The notes beneath the pieces were generated by a model. That model did not search any database and was not told the origin of the DNA. It was given only the letters and a program-made list of their open reading frames with translations. From positions 1 through 64,000 of the forward strand of contig NZ_FWXJ01000010.1 of NCBI RefSeq assembly GCF_900176405.1: DNA of 64,000 nt. The letters are read 5' to 3'. Shown in pieces: positions 9,736-18,550 of the stretch (positions are counted from its first letter, which is position 1; each line of letters begins with the position of its first letter). This DNA is from Polynucleobacter kasalickyi (lineage in GTDB: Bacteria > Pseudomonadota > Gammaproteobacteria > Burkholderiales > Burkholderiaceae). The translations under genes were made by a program, and so were the position numbers.

Positions 9736-10296
9736 TTGAGCGATATCTACCTAACGAACCAAATAGCAAATTTCCCACAAGCATTGGAAAGAGCTCAACA
9801 TATTCAACTACTCATATTAGATGTTGATGGGGTATTAACGGATGGCTCCCTCTTTATTAGTCCAGACGGTCTTGAGCATATTAAAGTTTTTAACAGCCTG
9901 GATGGCCATGGCATTAAGCTATTAGTAGAAAATGGTATCCAATGTGCGATTATTTCTGGTAGAAACTCTGAAATGGTGACCTTAAGAGCAAAAGCTCTGG
10001 GCATCGAACATGTGTTTTTAGGTGTCCACGATAAATTAGTGGTCTTTGAATCTCTTCGTGAAAAACTAGGATTACCCTATCAAGCTTGTGCCGCAATGGG
10101 TGATGATTGGCCGGACTTGTCCGTTTTAGCCAGGGTTGGGCTACCTGTGGCGCCCGCTCAAGCGCATGTTGAAGTCTTGAATATTGCTAGATTTATCACC
10201 CGTTTGCCTGGTGGCAATGGTGCAGTTCGCGAGGTATGTGATTTGATTTTAAAAGCACAAGACAAATACGCTCCACTTCTTCGACAAGCGCTCTGA
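9736..10296 (+). CDS. kdsC: 3-deoxy-D-manno-octulosonate 8-phosphate phosphatase
   Basis: HAD-superfamily phosphatase that removes phosphate from Kdo 8-phosphate in lipopolysaccharide core synthesis. The nucleophile motif DVDGVLTDG (residues 29-37), the SGRNSEMV motif and the GDDWPDL metal site are all present. 186 residues matches the family. The start is TTG; no ATG upstream fits, and the gap after kdsD is only 11 bases, so translation may be coupled. The stop overlaps the lptC start by one base (TGATG). Confidence 0.95.
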   Translation: MSDIYLTNQIANFPQALERAQHIQLLILDVDGVLTDGSLFISPDGLEHIKVFNSLDGHGIKLLVENGIQCAIISGRNSEMVTLRAKALGIEHVFLGVHDKLVVFESLREKLGLPYQACAAMGDDWPDLSVLARVGLPVAPAQAHVEVLNIARFITRLPGGNGAVREVCDLILKAQDKYAPLLRQAL

Positions 10297-10943
10297 TGAA
10301 TCAACGACTTACTTTTTCAACTGTTAAAGATTCTGTTACTGGATTTATTGTTCGGTTAATTCCCATACTGTTATTAGCAAGCCTCACCTTATTATCATTT
10401 TGGTATCTCAAGAAAAACATACTGCCCGAATTACCAACTGTTGCAAGAAGTAAGGAGCATAAACCCGATTACGTCTTTACTGAGGCTAAATTAACGGTTT
10501 TAAACCTTGATGGTTCGACAAAATATCGCTTATTAGGGCGAGAGTTTAAGCACTATGAAGATGATGCTTCCATTGATGTGCTCAAACCACAATTACGACT
10601 TTTTAACAAGAATGCGCAACCAACTACAGTGAGGTCTGAAACAGCTCACATTAGTGGCGACCTGGATATCGTCGAGCTTTTTAAAAATGTTCTGGTTAGT
10701 CGTCCCGATCAAATTAATTCCGCGGGATTAATCATTAATCCATTTTTTAAATTAAATTCTGAGTATTTAGAAGTATTCATTAATGATGATCGACTATCGA
10801 CTCGTCTTCCGGTCAAAATTCAACGTGGTGAATCGATTGTTACAGCAACCAAGGGTGCGGACTACGACAATGTTAGCCAGTCAATTTTGATGTTTGGTGA
10901 TGTCAGTGGTGTGATTGCGCCTAACAACTCATTTAAAAGGTGA
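10296..10943 (+). CDS. lptC: LPS export system protein LptC
   Basis: LptC is the bitopic inner-membrane protein that takes lipopolysaccharide from LptBFG and passes it to LptA. One transmembrane helix (about residues 18-38) is followed by a periplasmic beta-jellyroll region (about 55-205) with motifs such as YVFTEAKLTVLNLDG. 215 residues is usual. Sequence conservation in this family is low, so position between kdsC and lptA supports the call. The start overlaps the kdsC stop by one base. Confidence 0.9.
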   Translation: MNQRLTFSTVKDSVTGFIVRLIPILLLASLTLLSFWYLKKNILPELPTVARSKEHKPDYVFTEAKLTVLNLDGSTKYRLLGREFKHYEDDASIDVLKPQLRLFNKNAQPTTVRSETAHISGDLDIVELFKNVLVSRPDQINSAGLIINPFFKLNSEYLEVFINDDRLSTRLPVKIQRGESIVTATKGADYDNVSQSILMFGDVSGVIAPNNSFKR

Positions 10944-10947
10944 TGTT

Positions 10948-11532
10948 GTGAGAGTAACCAGATTTGACTTTCATCACATGCTCATTGGTTTTTTGCTGGT
11001 GTTGACATGCATTTCTAATTCATCCCAGGCGCTTCAGTCGGATCAAAGCAAAGCTACTCAATTTAATGCTGACAAAGTCGACTTTAACGATGTCAATCAA
11101 GAATATGTTTTAACTGGGCATGTAATAGTGCAACGGGGTAGTATTTTAGTTAAAGGGGCCAAAGCCGTCGTCGTCGTTGATCCTGATGGATTTCAAAAAA
11201 TTTCCGTCATTGGAGACACGTCTCAATTAGCTGAGTTTACTCAACAGCTAGATAGCACCACTATAGAGTTTATTCACGGCGAAGGGGAGTTGATTCTCTA
11301 TGAAGAAAGGACTGATGTCTTAATTATTACTGGTCAAGCTTTTACATCGAGAAGCTCTGGTAAACACTGGCGAGATAAACTGAATGCGGATCAAATACAA
11401 TACAACCTATTTACTGAAAAATACCAAGCAGTAAGCAAAGGCGAGCAGAACTTTGCGAAATCATTACTGTCGCCGAAATATAAAGAATCCCCTAAACTAT
11501 TTGATGTAAAGCCAAACTATGTTAGCCAATAG
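10948..11532 (+). CDS. lptA: LPS transport periplasmic protein LptA
   Basis: Periplasmic OstA/LptA-family bridge protein that carries lipopolysaccharide from LptC to the outer membrane LptD. A signal peptide (hydrophobic core, then SSQA-L near residue 28) precedes the LptA domain, recognisable by [19 protein letters not shown] and [14 protein letters not shown] start at GTG 10948, four bases after the lptC stop and eight bases after AAAAGG; an ATG at 10915 inside lptC is a less likely alternative. The 3' end overlaps lptB by 14 bases. Confidence 0.9.
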   Translation: MRVTRFDFHHMLIGFLLVLTCISNSSQALQSDQSKATQFNADKVDFNDVNQEYVLTGHVIVQRGSILVKGAKAVVVVDPDGFQKISVIGDTSQLAEFTQQLDSTTIEFIHGEGELILYEERTDVLIITGQAFTSRSSGKHWRDKLNADQIQYNLFTEKYQAVSKGEQNFAKSLLSPKYKESPKLFDVKPNYVSQ

Positions 11533-12280
11533 CCCGATTCGCTCAGCCCTGATTGCCAAGGGATTACAAAAAAAATATGGCAAAAGAACGGTTGTGCGAG
11601 ACGTTAGTCTTGAAGTTAAAAGGGGTGAAATTGTAGGTTTGTTGGGCCCAAATGGTGCTGGTAAAACCACTTCTTTTTACATGATTGTTGGCTTAGTCCC
11701 AGCGGATCAAGGTACGATTACCCTCGATGGCAAGCTCATTAGTAAGTTGCCAATTCATGAAAGATCTTTCATGGGCCTCTCCTATCTACCCCAAGAGGCC
11801 TCCATTTTTCGGAAACTGTCAGTTCGAGAAAACATTCAAGCAGTGTTAGAGCTCCAAGTGGATGCCAATGGTAAAAAAATGACTCGTAGTGCAATGAACG
11901 GTAGATTAAATGCGCTATTAGAAGAATTACAAATCACCCATTTACGCGACAATCCTGCCTTATCCTTGTCAGGTGGTGAGAGAAGACGTGTTGAAATTGC
12001 AAGGGCGCTTGCAACTAACCCCCAGTTTATTTTGCTTGATGAGCCATTCGCAGGTGTTGATCCAATTGCTGTAGGAGAAATTCAGCGGATTATCAAATTC
12101 CTAAAAGATCGTAATATTGGCGTTCTCATTACGGACCATAATGTTCGAGAGACCCTAGGTATTTGCGATCACGCTTACATCATCAGCGATGGCGTCGTCC
12201 TAGCGGAAGGCTTGCCGAGCGAAATTATCGAAAATGAAAGTGTTCGCCGGGTGTACTTGGGAGAAAACTTTAAGATGTAA
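11519..12280 (+). CDS. lptB: LPS export ABC transporter ATP-binding protein
   Basis: Cytoplasmic ATPase that powers LPS extraction by LptFG at the inner membrane. Walker [10 protein letters not shown] (43-51), [15 protein letters not shown] signature near 149, Walker B with DEPFAGVDP, and the switch histidine in [10 protein letters not shown] are all present. 253 residues is typical; the first dozen residues are a non-conserved extension. The start lies inside lptA. In most proteobacteria rpoN follows directly; here the next gene is hpf after about 120 bases. Confidence 0.96.
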   Translation: MLANSPIRSALIAKGLQKKYGKRTVVRDVSLEVKRGEIVGLLGPNGAGKTTSFYMIVGLVPADQGTITLDGKLISKLPIHERSFMGLSYLPQEASIFRKLSVRENIQAVLELQVDANGKKMTRSAMNGRLNALLEELQITHLRDNPALSLSGGERRRVEIARALATNPQFILLDEPFAGVDPIAVGEIQRIIKFLKDRNIGVLITDHNVRETLGICDHAYIISDGVVLAEGLPSEIIENESVRRVYLGENFKM

Positions 12281-12404
12281 ATCCGCCAAAGTTATCTGGA
12301 CACTTGGCAACCTATTAAATCACTGTTAATCTAAAGGCGTAGTAAACTAAATTGAAGATAATTCCGAATTAATTTTGTTTTTCAACGTCGCATTTGGAGA
12401 GTTT

Positions 12405-12749
12405 ATGAAACTAATTATTAACAGTAATCATCTTGAAGTAACTCCAGCAATTAAAGAGCATTTAAGCGAAAAATTAGCAACCGTAAAAAAACATTTCGAC
12501 CAAATCATCCAAGTAAGCGCAACATTTTTTGTCGAAAAAGCGCATGAAAAAGAACTCCGTCAAACCTGTGAAATTAGTTTTCATGCATTAGGCAAAGATT
12601 TGTTTGCCCAATCGCATCATTCAGACCTATACAAGGCAATTGATTTAACGATTGATAAATTAGATAAACAAATTTTAAAGTTAAAAGAAATTACGAAAAA
12701 TCATCACCACCCAGTCAGAGCGAAATATATTTCGGCAAGTCTTGACTGA
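12405..12749 (+). CDS. hpf: ribosome hibernation-promoting factor (YhbH/HPF)
   Basis: Short HPF/YfiA-family protein that binds the 30S decoding region and promotes ribosome dimerisation in stationary phase. It has the compact beta-alpha-beta-beta-beta-alpha fold only, without the long C-terminal dimerisation tail. The start MKLIINSNHLEVTPAIKEHL is typical, and 114 residues is the short type. GGAGAG lies seven bases before the ATG at 12405, which rules out the longer frame from 12375. It belongs to the lptB-(rpoN)-hpf-ptsN cluster. Confidence 0.93.
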   Translation: MKLIINSNHLEVTPAIKEHLSEKLATVKKHFDQIIQVSATFFVEKAHEKELRQTCEISFHALGKDLFAQSHHSDLYKAIDLTIDKLDKQILKLKEITKNHHHPVRAKYISASLD

Positions 12750-12768
12750 ATAAACCTATAATAGATGT

Positions 12769-13215
12769 ATGAGTGAACTCGCTAAAATTTTATTTGAAAA
12801 ACAAATTTTCCTAGACGTCCAAGCGTCTGACGTTAATTCTTTATTTCGTTTAGCGAGTTCCAACTTTTCTTCTCAAAGTCATTTGAATGAAGATCTGATT
12901 TTTAATTGCCTTCAGGACCGAGAAAAACTTGGCTCTACCGGGCTAGGCTTGGGTGTAGCTATTCCCCATGGTCGTGTAAAAGGCTTAAAGAATCCACTGA
13001 TAAGCTTTTATAGGTTAGAAAAAGGGATTGATTACGGTAGTTCCGATAGCGAGCCTGTTGATATTTCTATCTTCCTATTAGTGCCTGAAGTAGCAACGCA
13101 ACTTCATCTTGAGTTACTCTCGGAAATTGCCCAAACTCTAGCCGATAAAAATAAACGTGAAGTTTTACGTTGTGGCCAATTACCAAATGAAATTCTCGAC
13201 GCTCTAACGATTTAG
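12769..13215 (+). CDS. ptsN: PTS nitrogen-regulatory enzyme IIA (EIIA-Ntr)
   Basis: Phosphoacceptor of the nitrogen-related phosphotransferase chain, which adjusts potassium transport, stress responses and metabolism rather than sugar uptake. The phosphorylated histidine is in [11 protein letters not shown] (His67). The PTS EIIA-2 fold spans the whole 148 residues. It is followed by hprK after 11 bases. Its phosphate donors in this organism are probably the EI and HPr encoded at 44.5-46.5 kb, since no ptsP/npr is visible here. Confidence 0.95.
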   Translation: MSELAKILFEKQIFLDVQASDVNSLFRLASSNFSSQSHLNEDLIFNCLQDREKLGSTGLGLGVAIPHGRVKGLKNPLISFYRLEKGIDYGSSDSEPVDISIFLLVPEVATQLHLELLSEIAQTLADKNKREVLRCGQLPNEILDALTI

Positions 13216-13226
13216 GAAGTGTACAA

Positions 13227-14189
13227 ATGATCCAGCAACTGTCGCTCATTGGGATCAGCGCTCAACATATTTTTGATGAGAACATTGACGATTTAAAGCT
13301 ACGCTGGATTACCGGCCAAGAAGGCGCAGATCGTTGTTTTGATGAACAGGTGGTTGCGCAAGCTTCCTCCGCCTCGGATCTAGTGGGTCACTTAAACCTC
13401 ATTCACCCAAGACGGCTACAAGTCTGTGGTGAACCAGAGATTAACTATCTGAATCGTTTACAAAAAGCACAACTACGTCATCAATTGGTTGATTTAATTT
13501 CGATGCATCCACCTTGCATTATTATTGCCGACAACCAAATTCCATCAGACAACCTGAAGTTGCATTGCCAAAGATCCTCCACACCACTTTTTGAGACACA
13601 TCTCCCGGCCGCCGAGGTAATTGATCATTTACGTTTATACCTCACTAAAATTGGCGCACCAAGTATCACAATGCATGGTGTTTTTATGGATATTTTAGGC
13701 TTAGGTGTCTTAATTACTGGTGAATCTGGTCTAGGCAAAAGTGAATTAGGTCTTGAGTTGATTTCAAGGGGGCATGGCCTCGTAGCGGACGATGCAGTTG
13801 ACTTCTCTAGACTGGGGCCTGATTACATTGAAGGTCGCTGTCCGATGATTCTGCGGGATTTATTAGAGGTCAGGGGCTTAGGCTTATTAGATATCAAAAC
13901 TATTTTTGGTGAAACTGCCGTTAGACGTAAACTGAAGTTACGCCTAATTGTTCAGCTTGTTAAAAGAACTGACCAAACCTTTGAGCGCCTCCCTTTAGAA
14001 AGTCAATATACTGAAATTCTAGGCCTAGCAATTAGAACGGTCAAAATTCAAGTAGCTGAAGGTCGTAACTTAGCGGTCTTGGTAGAGGCGGCGGTCCGCA
14101 ATACGATTCTTCAACTCCGTGGTATTAATACGCTTGAGGACTTTATTAGTCGTCAACAAAAATTAATTCATTCCGACTCTAATAATTAA
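13227..14189 (+). CDS. hprK: HPr kinase/phosphorylase
   Basis: Bifunctional enzyme that phosphorylates and dephosphorylates Ser46 of HPr. Residues 1-130 form the variable N-terminal domain. The catalytic part has the conserved MHGV histidine (H150), Walker A GESGLGKS (165-172), and the downstream VRGLGLLDI signature near 215. 320 residues is normal. AGGAAG lies before the ATG. Linkage to ptsN and rapZ is characteristic of Betaproteobacteria, and its target HPr with an intact Ser46 is encoded elsewhere in this window. Confidence 0.96.
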   Translation: MIQQLSLIGISAQHIFDENIDDLKLRWITGQEGADRCFDEQVVAQASSASDLVGHLNLIHPRRLQVCGEPEINYLNRLQKAQLRHQLVDLISMHPPCIIIADNQIPSDNLKLHCQRSSTPLFETHLPAAEVIDHLRLYLTKIGAPSITMHGVFMDILGLGVLITGESGLGKSELGLELISRGHGLVADDAVDFSRLGPDYIEGRCPMILRDLLEVRGLGLLDIKTIFGETAVRRKLKLRLIVQLVKRTDQTFERLPLESQYTEILGLAIRTVKIQVAEGRNLAVLVEAAVRNTILQLRGINTLEDFISRQQKLIHSDSNN

Positions 14190-14190
14190 C

Positions 14191-15075
14191 ATGAGTATCA
14201 TTATTATTACTGGTATTTCGGGTTCAGGTAAGTCAGTTGCACTTCATGCATTAGAAGATGCTGGCTTTGAATGTGTCGATAACTTACCAATCAATTTGCT
14301 TACCTCTTTAATCGATCAATTAGATAGCGATGGGACGTACAAGATTGCTGTAGCGATTGATGCTAGACGCGGTTCAAGTATTCAAGATCTACCAGGCATT
14401 ATTGACCAAGTAAAAGATCGCCATGAAATCCACACCATTTTCCTTAACGCCTCTACTGAAGCTTTAGTTAAACGCTTTTCTGAAACAAGAAGACGGCACC
14501 CCTTAAGCCTCAACCATGCAGATCATTCTGCACAGTCCCTCATTGATGCAATCGATCAAGAACGATCTTTAATGGCCGGTATTGGTGAAATTGCCCATCA
14601 AATAGATACAAGCAATATTTCTGCAAACACCCTGCGTAGTTGGCTTCTAGAGTTGGTGCATGAAAAAAAATCAGCCATCACTATCTTATTTGAATCTTTC
14701 GGATTTAAAAATGGTGTACCTCACGATGCAGATATTGTGTTTGATGCAAGGTGTATTCCAAATCCTTATTATGAAAACGCCCTCAAGCATTTAACAGGTA
14801 ATGATCAGCCAGTCATTGATTTTTTAGTTCAAACGGAAGAGTTTAATAAAATGTTTATCGATATCAATGCATTTGTTAGCTCTTGGCTGCCAAAGTATCA
14901 AAAAGACGGCCGTAGTTACCTAACGATTGCAATTGGTTGTACTGGTGGTCAACATCGCTCAGTTGCACTAGTCAATAAGCTCTATAAGACGTTCAAACAT
15001 AGCCCTGAATTTTCAAATTTGCCATCATTGAAACGACATCGCGATATTGCGAATGCGTCAATCCACTCTCTTTAG
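14191..15075 (+). CDS. rapZ: RNase adapter protein RapZ
   Basis: P-loop protein; in enterobacteria it binds glucosamine-6-phosphate and targets the GlmZ small RNA for RNase E. Walker A GISGSGKS is at 8-15, and the conserved C-terminal domain with GCTGGQHRSVAL is near 247-258. 294 residues is close to the family norm. It starts one base after hprK and ends overlapping the convergent mutY by 18 bases. Whether a GlmZ-type RNA exists in this lineage is unknown, so the RNA-adapter role is inferred from the family. Confidence 0.95.
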   Translation: MSIIIITGISGSGKSVALHALEDAGFECVDNLPINLLTSLIDQLDSDGTYKIAVAIDARRGSSIQDLPGIIDQVKDRHEIHTIFLNASTEALVKRFSETRRRHPLSLNHADHSAQSLIDAIDQERSLMAGIGEIAHQIDTSNISANTLRSWLLELVHEKKSAITILFESFGFKNGVPHDADIVFDARCIPNPYYENALKHLTGNDQPVIDFLVQTEEFNKMFIDINAFVSSWLPKYQKDGRSYLTIAIGCTGGQHRSVALVNKLYKTFKHSPEFSNLPSLKRHRDIANASIHSL

Positions 15076-16173
15076 CACCTGAAAGTCTGCCAGTAATTTT
15101 TTAATTGGAGTTGGTAATCCGAGATGGCCAAGGTCAGATTTTTTCACCCAGTCGCAGGATTGGTTGCACTTGACCATATTTTTTTGAACCCGAACTACCT
15201 TCGTTGAAAAATACAAGGTTCTATGCGTAAATACATGCTTTAAAGGGGCTAAGATTTTTGCCTCGTCATAGATAGATTGGTTGGTAAAAGTAACTACCGG
15301 TTGAAATTGTTCAAGTTGAAAACTAGTATTCGAAACCTCGTTTTCACTTTTAACCTCTACCCATGGTGTTTCAGGTAACGTCCAAAGACCGCCCCAAATC
15401 CCAGAAGAAGGCCTTTTTTCCAAAAGAATTTCATCTTGACTCAAGATCAAAAGCATTTCACTAACCACGATTTTTGAGGGTGATTTTTTAATTTTTAGTG
15501 GAATTTGCATGACCAAACCATTTTTAAAGGCGATGCAATCCGCAGAATAAACACAGTTATTTACCACTTGATTTTGACAGATCGGAGCAGTTGGTTTACA
15601 AACAGTTGCGCCAAAGTCCATTAAGGCTTGCGTATATATTGGCATCAAAGCCGCTTCTTTTGGGACTAATTGATCCGCCAAATCCCATAACTTTTTATTC
15701 TCGCTACTCGTCTTTAAAGAGCCTTCAATCCCATATACTCTAGCGATTAAGCGTTGTACATTGGCATCTAAAATACTTGCTGAATGATTAAAACAAAATG
15801 CAGCAATTGCTCTTGCTGTTGATTTTCCAATTCCAGGTAGTTTATTTAACGTTTCCGGCTCCTCTGGAAACTTTCCATTGAATTCAGAAGCAATAATCTT
15901 AGCGCATGCATGTAAGTTTCGTGCTCTTGTGTAATAGCCAAGGCCTGCCCACAAAGCCATCACATCATCTAAGGGCGCCTGAGCTAAGGCGTTCACAGTA
16001 GGGAACTTTGATAAAAATAATTGATAACGATCTATTACCGTCGCAACCTGTGTTTGTTGCAACATAATCTCTGATAACCAAACTTTATAGGGATCCCTCA
16101 CCCCCTGCCATGGCAATCCCCGGCGGCCATAGTTCTGATGCCACTTAACCAGTTTTTGGGCAAAACTACTCAT
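15058..16173 (-). CDS. mutY: A/G-specific adenine DNA glycosylase
   Basis: Removes adenine mispaired with 8-oxoguanine. The HhH-GPD domain carries the catalytic Glu35 (LSEIMLQQTQ), GLGYYTRARNL, the LPGIGKSTA hairpin and Asp136 (ILDANVQRL); a NUDIX-like C-terminal domain recognises 8-oxoG. The four iron-sulfur cysteines are C192, C199, C207 and C213, a spacing of 6-7-5 instead of the usual 6-2-5, because five residues are inserted between the second and third. 371 residues. It overlaps mutM by four bases upstream and rapZ by 18 bases at its end. Confidence 0.95.
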   Translation of the reverse strand: MSSFAQKLVKWHQNYGRRGLPWQGVRDPYKVWLSEIMLQQTQVATVIDRYQLFLSKFPTVNALAQAPLDDVMALWAGLGYYTRARNLHACAKIIASEFNGKFPEEPETLNKLPGIGKSTARAIAAFCFNHSASILDANVQRLIARVYGIEGSLKTSSENKKLWDLADQLVPKEAALMPIYTQALMDFGATVCKPTAPICQNQVVNNCVYSADCIAFKNGLVMQIPLKIKKSPSKIVVSEMLLILSQDEILLEKRPSSGIWGGLWTLPETPWVEVKSENEVSNTSFQLEQFQPVVTFTNQSIYDEAKILAPLKHVFTHRTLYFSTKVVRVQKNMVKCNQSCDWVKKSDLGHLGLPTPIKKLLADFQVLKRVD

Positions 16174-17003
16174 TTTTGACAGTTAGGGCAGTAAAAAGTT
16201 GATCGTTGACCTTGTTTAATTTGCTTGATTAATCCTTCACAACCATAGCAGGGCTCACCCGTTCGATCATAGACCTTGGTTTGAACCATAAAATGACCAG
16301 GCTCCCCTTGGCTATTCACAAAATCTTTTAAGCTACTACCACCAGCTTGAATTGCCTTTTCTAAAGTTAACTTGATTGCTTGGGCTAATAATTCATATCG
16401 CTTTAGACTCACTTTACCAGCTGGTGTTTTTGGATTAATTCCTGCAGTAAACAAACTCTCTGAGCAGTAAATATTACCTACCCCAACCACGCACTGGCCC
16501 GCTAACAAGAACTCCTTAACGGAAACGGTTCTAGACCTAGATTTTTTAAATAGTAAATCAGCCCCTAAAGCGCCAGCGAATTCAGGGCCAAATGGCTCCA
16601 CGCCTAATCTTTTTAACATCGGCATATCATCTACAGGGGTTTCTGATAAAGGATGCCAATGAATTGAACCAAATTTTCTTGGATCGTGAAGGCGCAATAC
16701 TTTGTTCCCAAATTGAAACTCCACTCGATCATGTTTGCGGGGTGGTTCGGTAATCTCTTGTATTCTGAGTACCCCCGTCATCCCTAAATGAATAATCATC
16801 GTGCCATGTTCGAATTCAAATAAAATGTACTTTCCTCTGCGTCTTAATAAACGCACCTTTTGATCAGTCAAAATATTTTTTAAATGTATGGGTACAGGCC
16901 AACGCAATCTTCCGTCATATATGACGACATCAGTGATTGACTGGCCCTCAATAATTGGCGCGATCCCTTGTTTGGTAACTTCAACCTCTGGTAATTCTGG
17001 CAT
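16170..17003 (-). CDS. mutM: formamidopyrimidine-DNA glycosylase
   Basis: Bifunctional glycosylase/AP lyase that excises 8-oxoguanine opposite cytosine. The N-terminus PELPEVEV provides the catalytic Pro2 and Glu3. The H2TH region contains GVGNIYCSESLF. The C-terminal zinc finger is C252-x2-C255-x16-C272-x2-C275. 277 residues is full length. It forms an oxidative-lesion repair operon with mutY and is divergent, by 38 bases, from the TPR-LolB gene. Confidence 0.97.
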   Translation of the reverse strand: MPELPEVEVTKQGIAPIIEGQSITDVVIYDGRLRWPVPIHLKNILTDQKVRLLRRRGKYILFEFEHGTMIIHLGMTGVLRIQEITEPPRKHDRVEFQFGNKVLRLHDPRKFGSIHWHPLSETPVDDMPMLKRLGVEPFGPEFAGALGADLLFKKSRSRTVSVKEFLLAGQCVVGVGNIYCSESLFTAGINPKTPAGKVSLKRYELLAQAIKLTLEKAIQAGGSSLKDFVNSQGEPGHFMVQTKVYDRTGEPCYGCEGLIKQIKQGQRSTFYCPNCQK

Positions 17004-17041
17004 TTTTAGAAATAATATTGAATGTTATATAGAATAAGCAA

Positions 17042-18550
17042 ATGGCAAAAAACAATTTATCTTATTTTCGTCGAATAGTCTTTTCATCACTATTCCTTCT
17101 TTTTACAACCCTGACTAGTGCTAACATTTTTGCACAAACCGCGGCTTCAGAAGAGGATGCGGAAAAGTATATTGAAAATATTTACTTGTTTTTAACTTCA
17201 GAAATTGCTTTGCAACGAGGAGAAGTTGCGGCCGCCTACCAAACACTCTTGAATCTTGCTAGATCAACCAAAGATCCGAGAATTGCACAAAGGGCGATGG
17301 AAATTGCTTTACAAGCTAAATCCCCCAAGTCCTCTTTGGATGCTGCAAAACTATGGGATGAACTCACTCCGCCAACCGATAACACCTCTAAAGAAGTCTA
17401 CATCACCTTGTTATTGATTAATCAATTGTGGAGTGATGCGGTTGAACCTACCGTGAAATTTTTAAGATATGAATCTACTAAAAAAAGAGATGAGTTCTTA
17501 AAACAAGTTTTACCTCTGTTTAATAAGGCTGATGACCAAGATGAAGCGTTGCTGGCTTTCTCCAAAATTGTTGGTGATTTAAAACCCCTCTCCAAGGATA
17601 AAGAAGTTTTATTTTTGTATGCTTTAGGACAAGAAAAAGCTGGCAACTTTGAAAAGATGGAAGCTGCGCTTCAATCCATCTTGAAAGAGAATCCAAATGA
17701 TGCCAACGCTTTAAATGCTCTGGGGTATAGCTATGCTGACCGTAATATTCGTTTGACCGATGCTTTATATCTCATTAATAAGGCTAACCAAATCAACCCC
17801 AATAATCCCTTTATTCTAGATAGTTTAGGCTGGGTTAATTATCGTTTAGGAAATAATGAGTTGGCATTGCAATATCTGCAGGATTCATTTAATCAACTCA
17901 ATGAGGCCGAAGTGGGCGCTCACTTGGGTGAAGTTTTATTTAAATCAGGTAAAGAATTAGAGGCCGACTTAGTCTGGCGTAAAGCTGAATCGATCAACGC
18001 CAATAATTCCACACTAAAAGAAACACTCCGTAGGCTTCGTCCCACATGGCTAAAACCTGTAGTCTTCGATAGCACAAAAGCAAGAAAATGGGATGGTCGT
18101 TTTTCTGTCAAAATTAATGATGCTAAATCCCAAGATGGTGGGTCTGGTGCCTTTACTTTAAATCGTGTGGATTTAGTTGATGACTTGGAAATTAGATCTC
18201 CGATAGGCACGTCCATCGCTAAAATTCGCATTAAACCTGGCAGTGCTTCTTTAGAACAAAACGGTAAGGTTGTGAATGCGATTGATGCTGATCAATTAAT
18301 GGCCCAAACTTTAGGTTTACCTATTCCAGCTAGAGGTTTAACAGAATGGTTATCTGGTTTCCCACGGGCTGGTAGTCAAAGTACCTTAAAGAGAAATACA
18401 GTTGGTCAAGTGGAGGAGATTGTCCAAGATAGTTGGACTTTAAAATATACTTGGTCCAACGACAACAAAATACAAAAGTTACATATGAATCGATCAGATA
18501 GAGGTAAAGAGATTGATATTCGCTTAATTTTTGATCTGATCAATGATTAA
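17042..18550 (+). CDS. TPR protein fused to a LolB-like domain
   Basis: One open frame joins two proteins usually encoded separately at this locus in Burkholderiales. Residues 1-32 are a signal peptide without a lipobox cysteine (SANIFAQ-T). About 45-330 are tetratricopeptide repeats, for example NDANALNALGYSYADRN and NPFILDSLGWVNYRLGN. About 345-500 match LolB, the receptor that inserts lipoproteins in the outer membrane: WDGRFSVKIN, a GSGAFTLNR strand, SPIGTSIAKI, DADQLMAQTLGLPIPARGL and TEWLSGFPRA are its usual landmarks. LolB is normally lipid-anchored; here it would be soluble or held by the TPR part. The 3' end overlaps ispE by eight bases. Fusion is seen directly; the function of the fused form is inferred. 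Confidence 0.85.
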   Translation: MAKNNLSYFRRIVFSSLFLLFTTLTSANIFAQTAASEEDAEKYIENIYLFLTSEIALQRGEVAAAYQTLLNLARSTKDPRIAQRAMEIALQAKSPKSSLDAAKLWDELTPPTDNTSKEVYITLLLINQLWSDAVEPTVKFLRYESTKKRDEFLKQVLPLFNKADDQDEALLAFSKIVGDLKPLSKDKEVLFLYALGQEKAGNFEKMEAALQSILKENPNDANALNALGYSYADRNIRLTDALYLINKANQINPNNPFILDSLGWVNYRLGNNELALQYLQDSFNQLNEAEVGAHLGEVLFKSGKELEADLVWRKAESINANNSTLKETLRRLRPTWLKPVVFDSTKARKWDGRFSVKINDAKSQDGGSGAFTLNRVDLVDDLEIRSPIGTSIAKIRIKPGSASLEQNGKVVNAIDADQLMAQTLGLPIPARGLTEWLSGFPRAGSQSTLKRNTVGQVEEIVQDSWTLKYTWSNDNKIQKLHMNRSDRGKEIDIRLIFDLIND

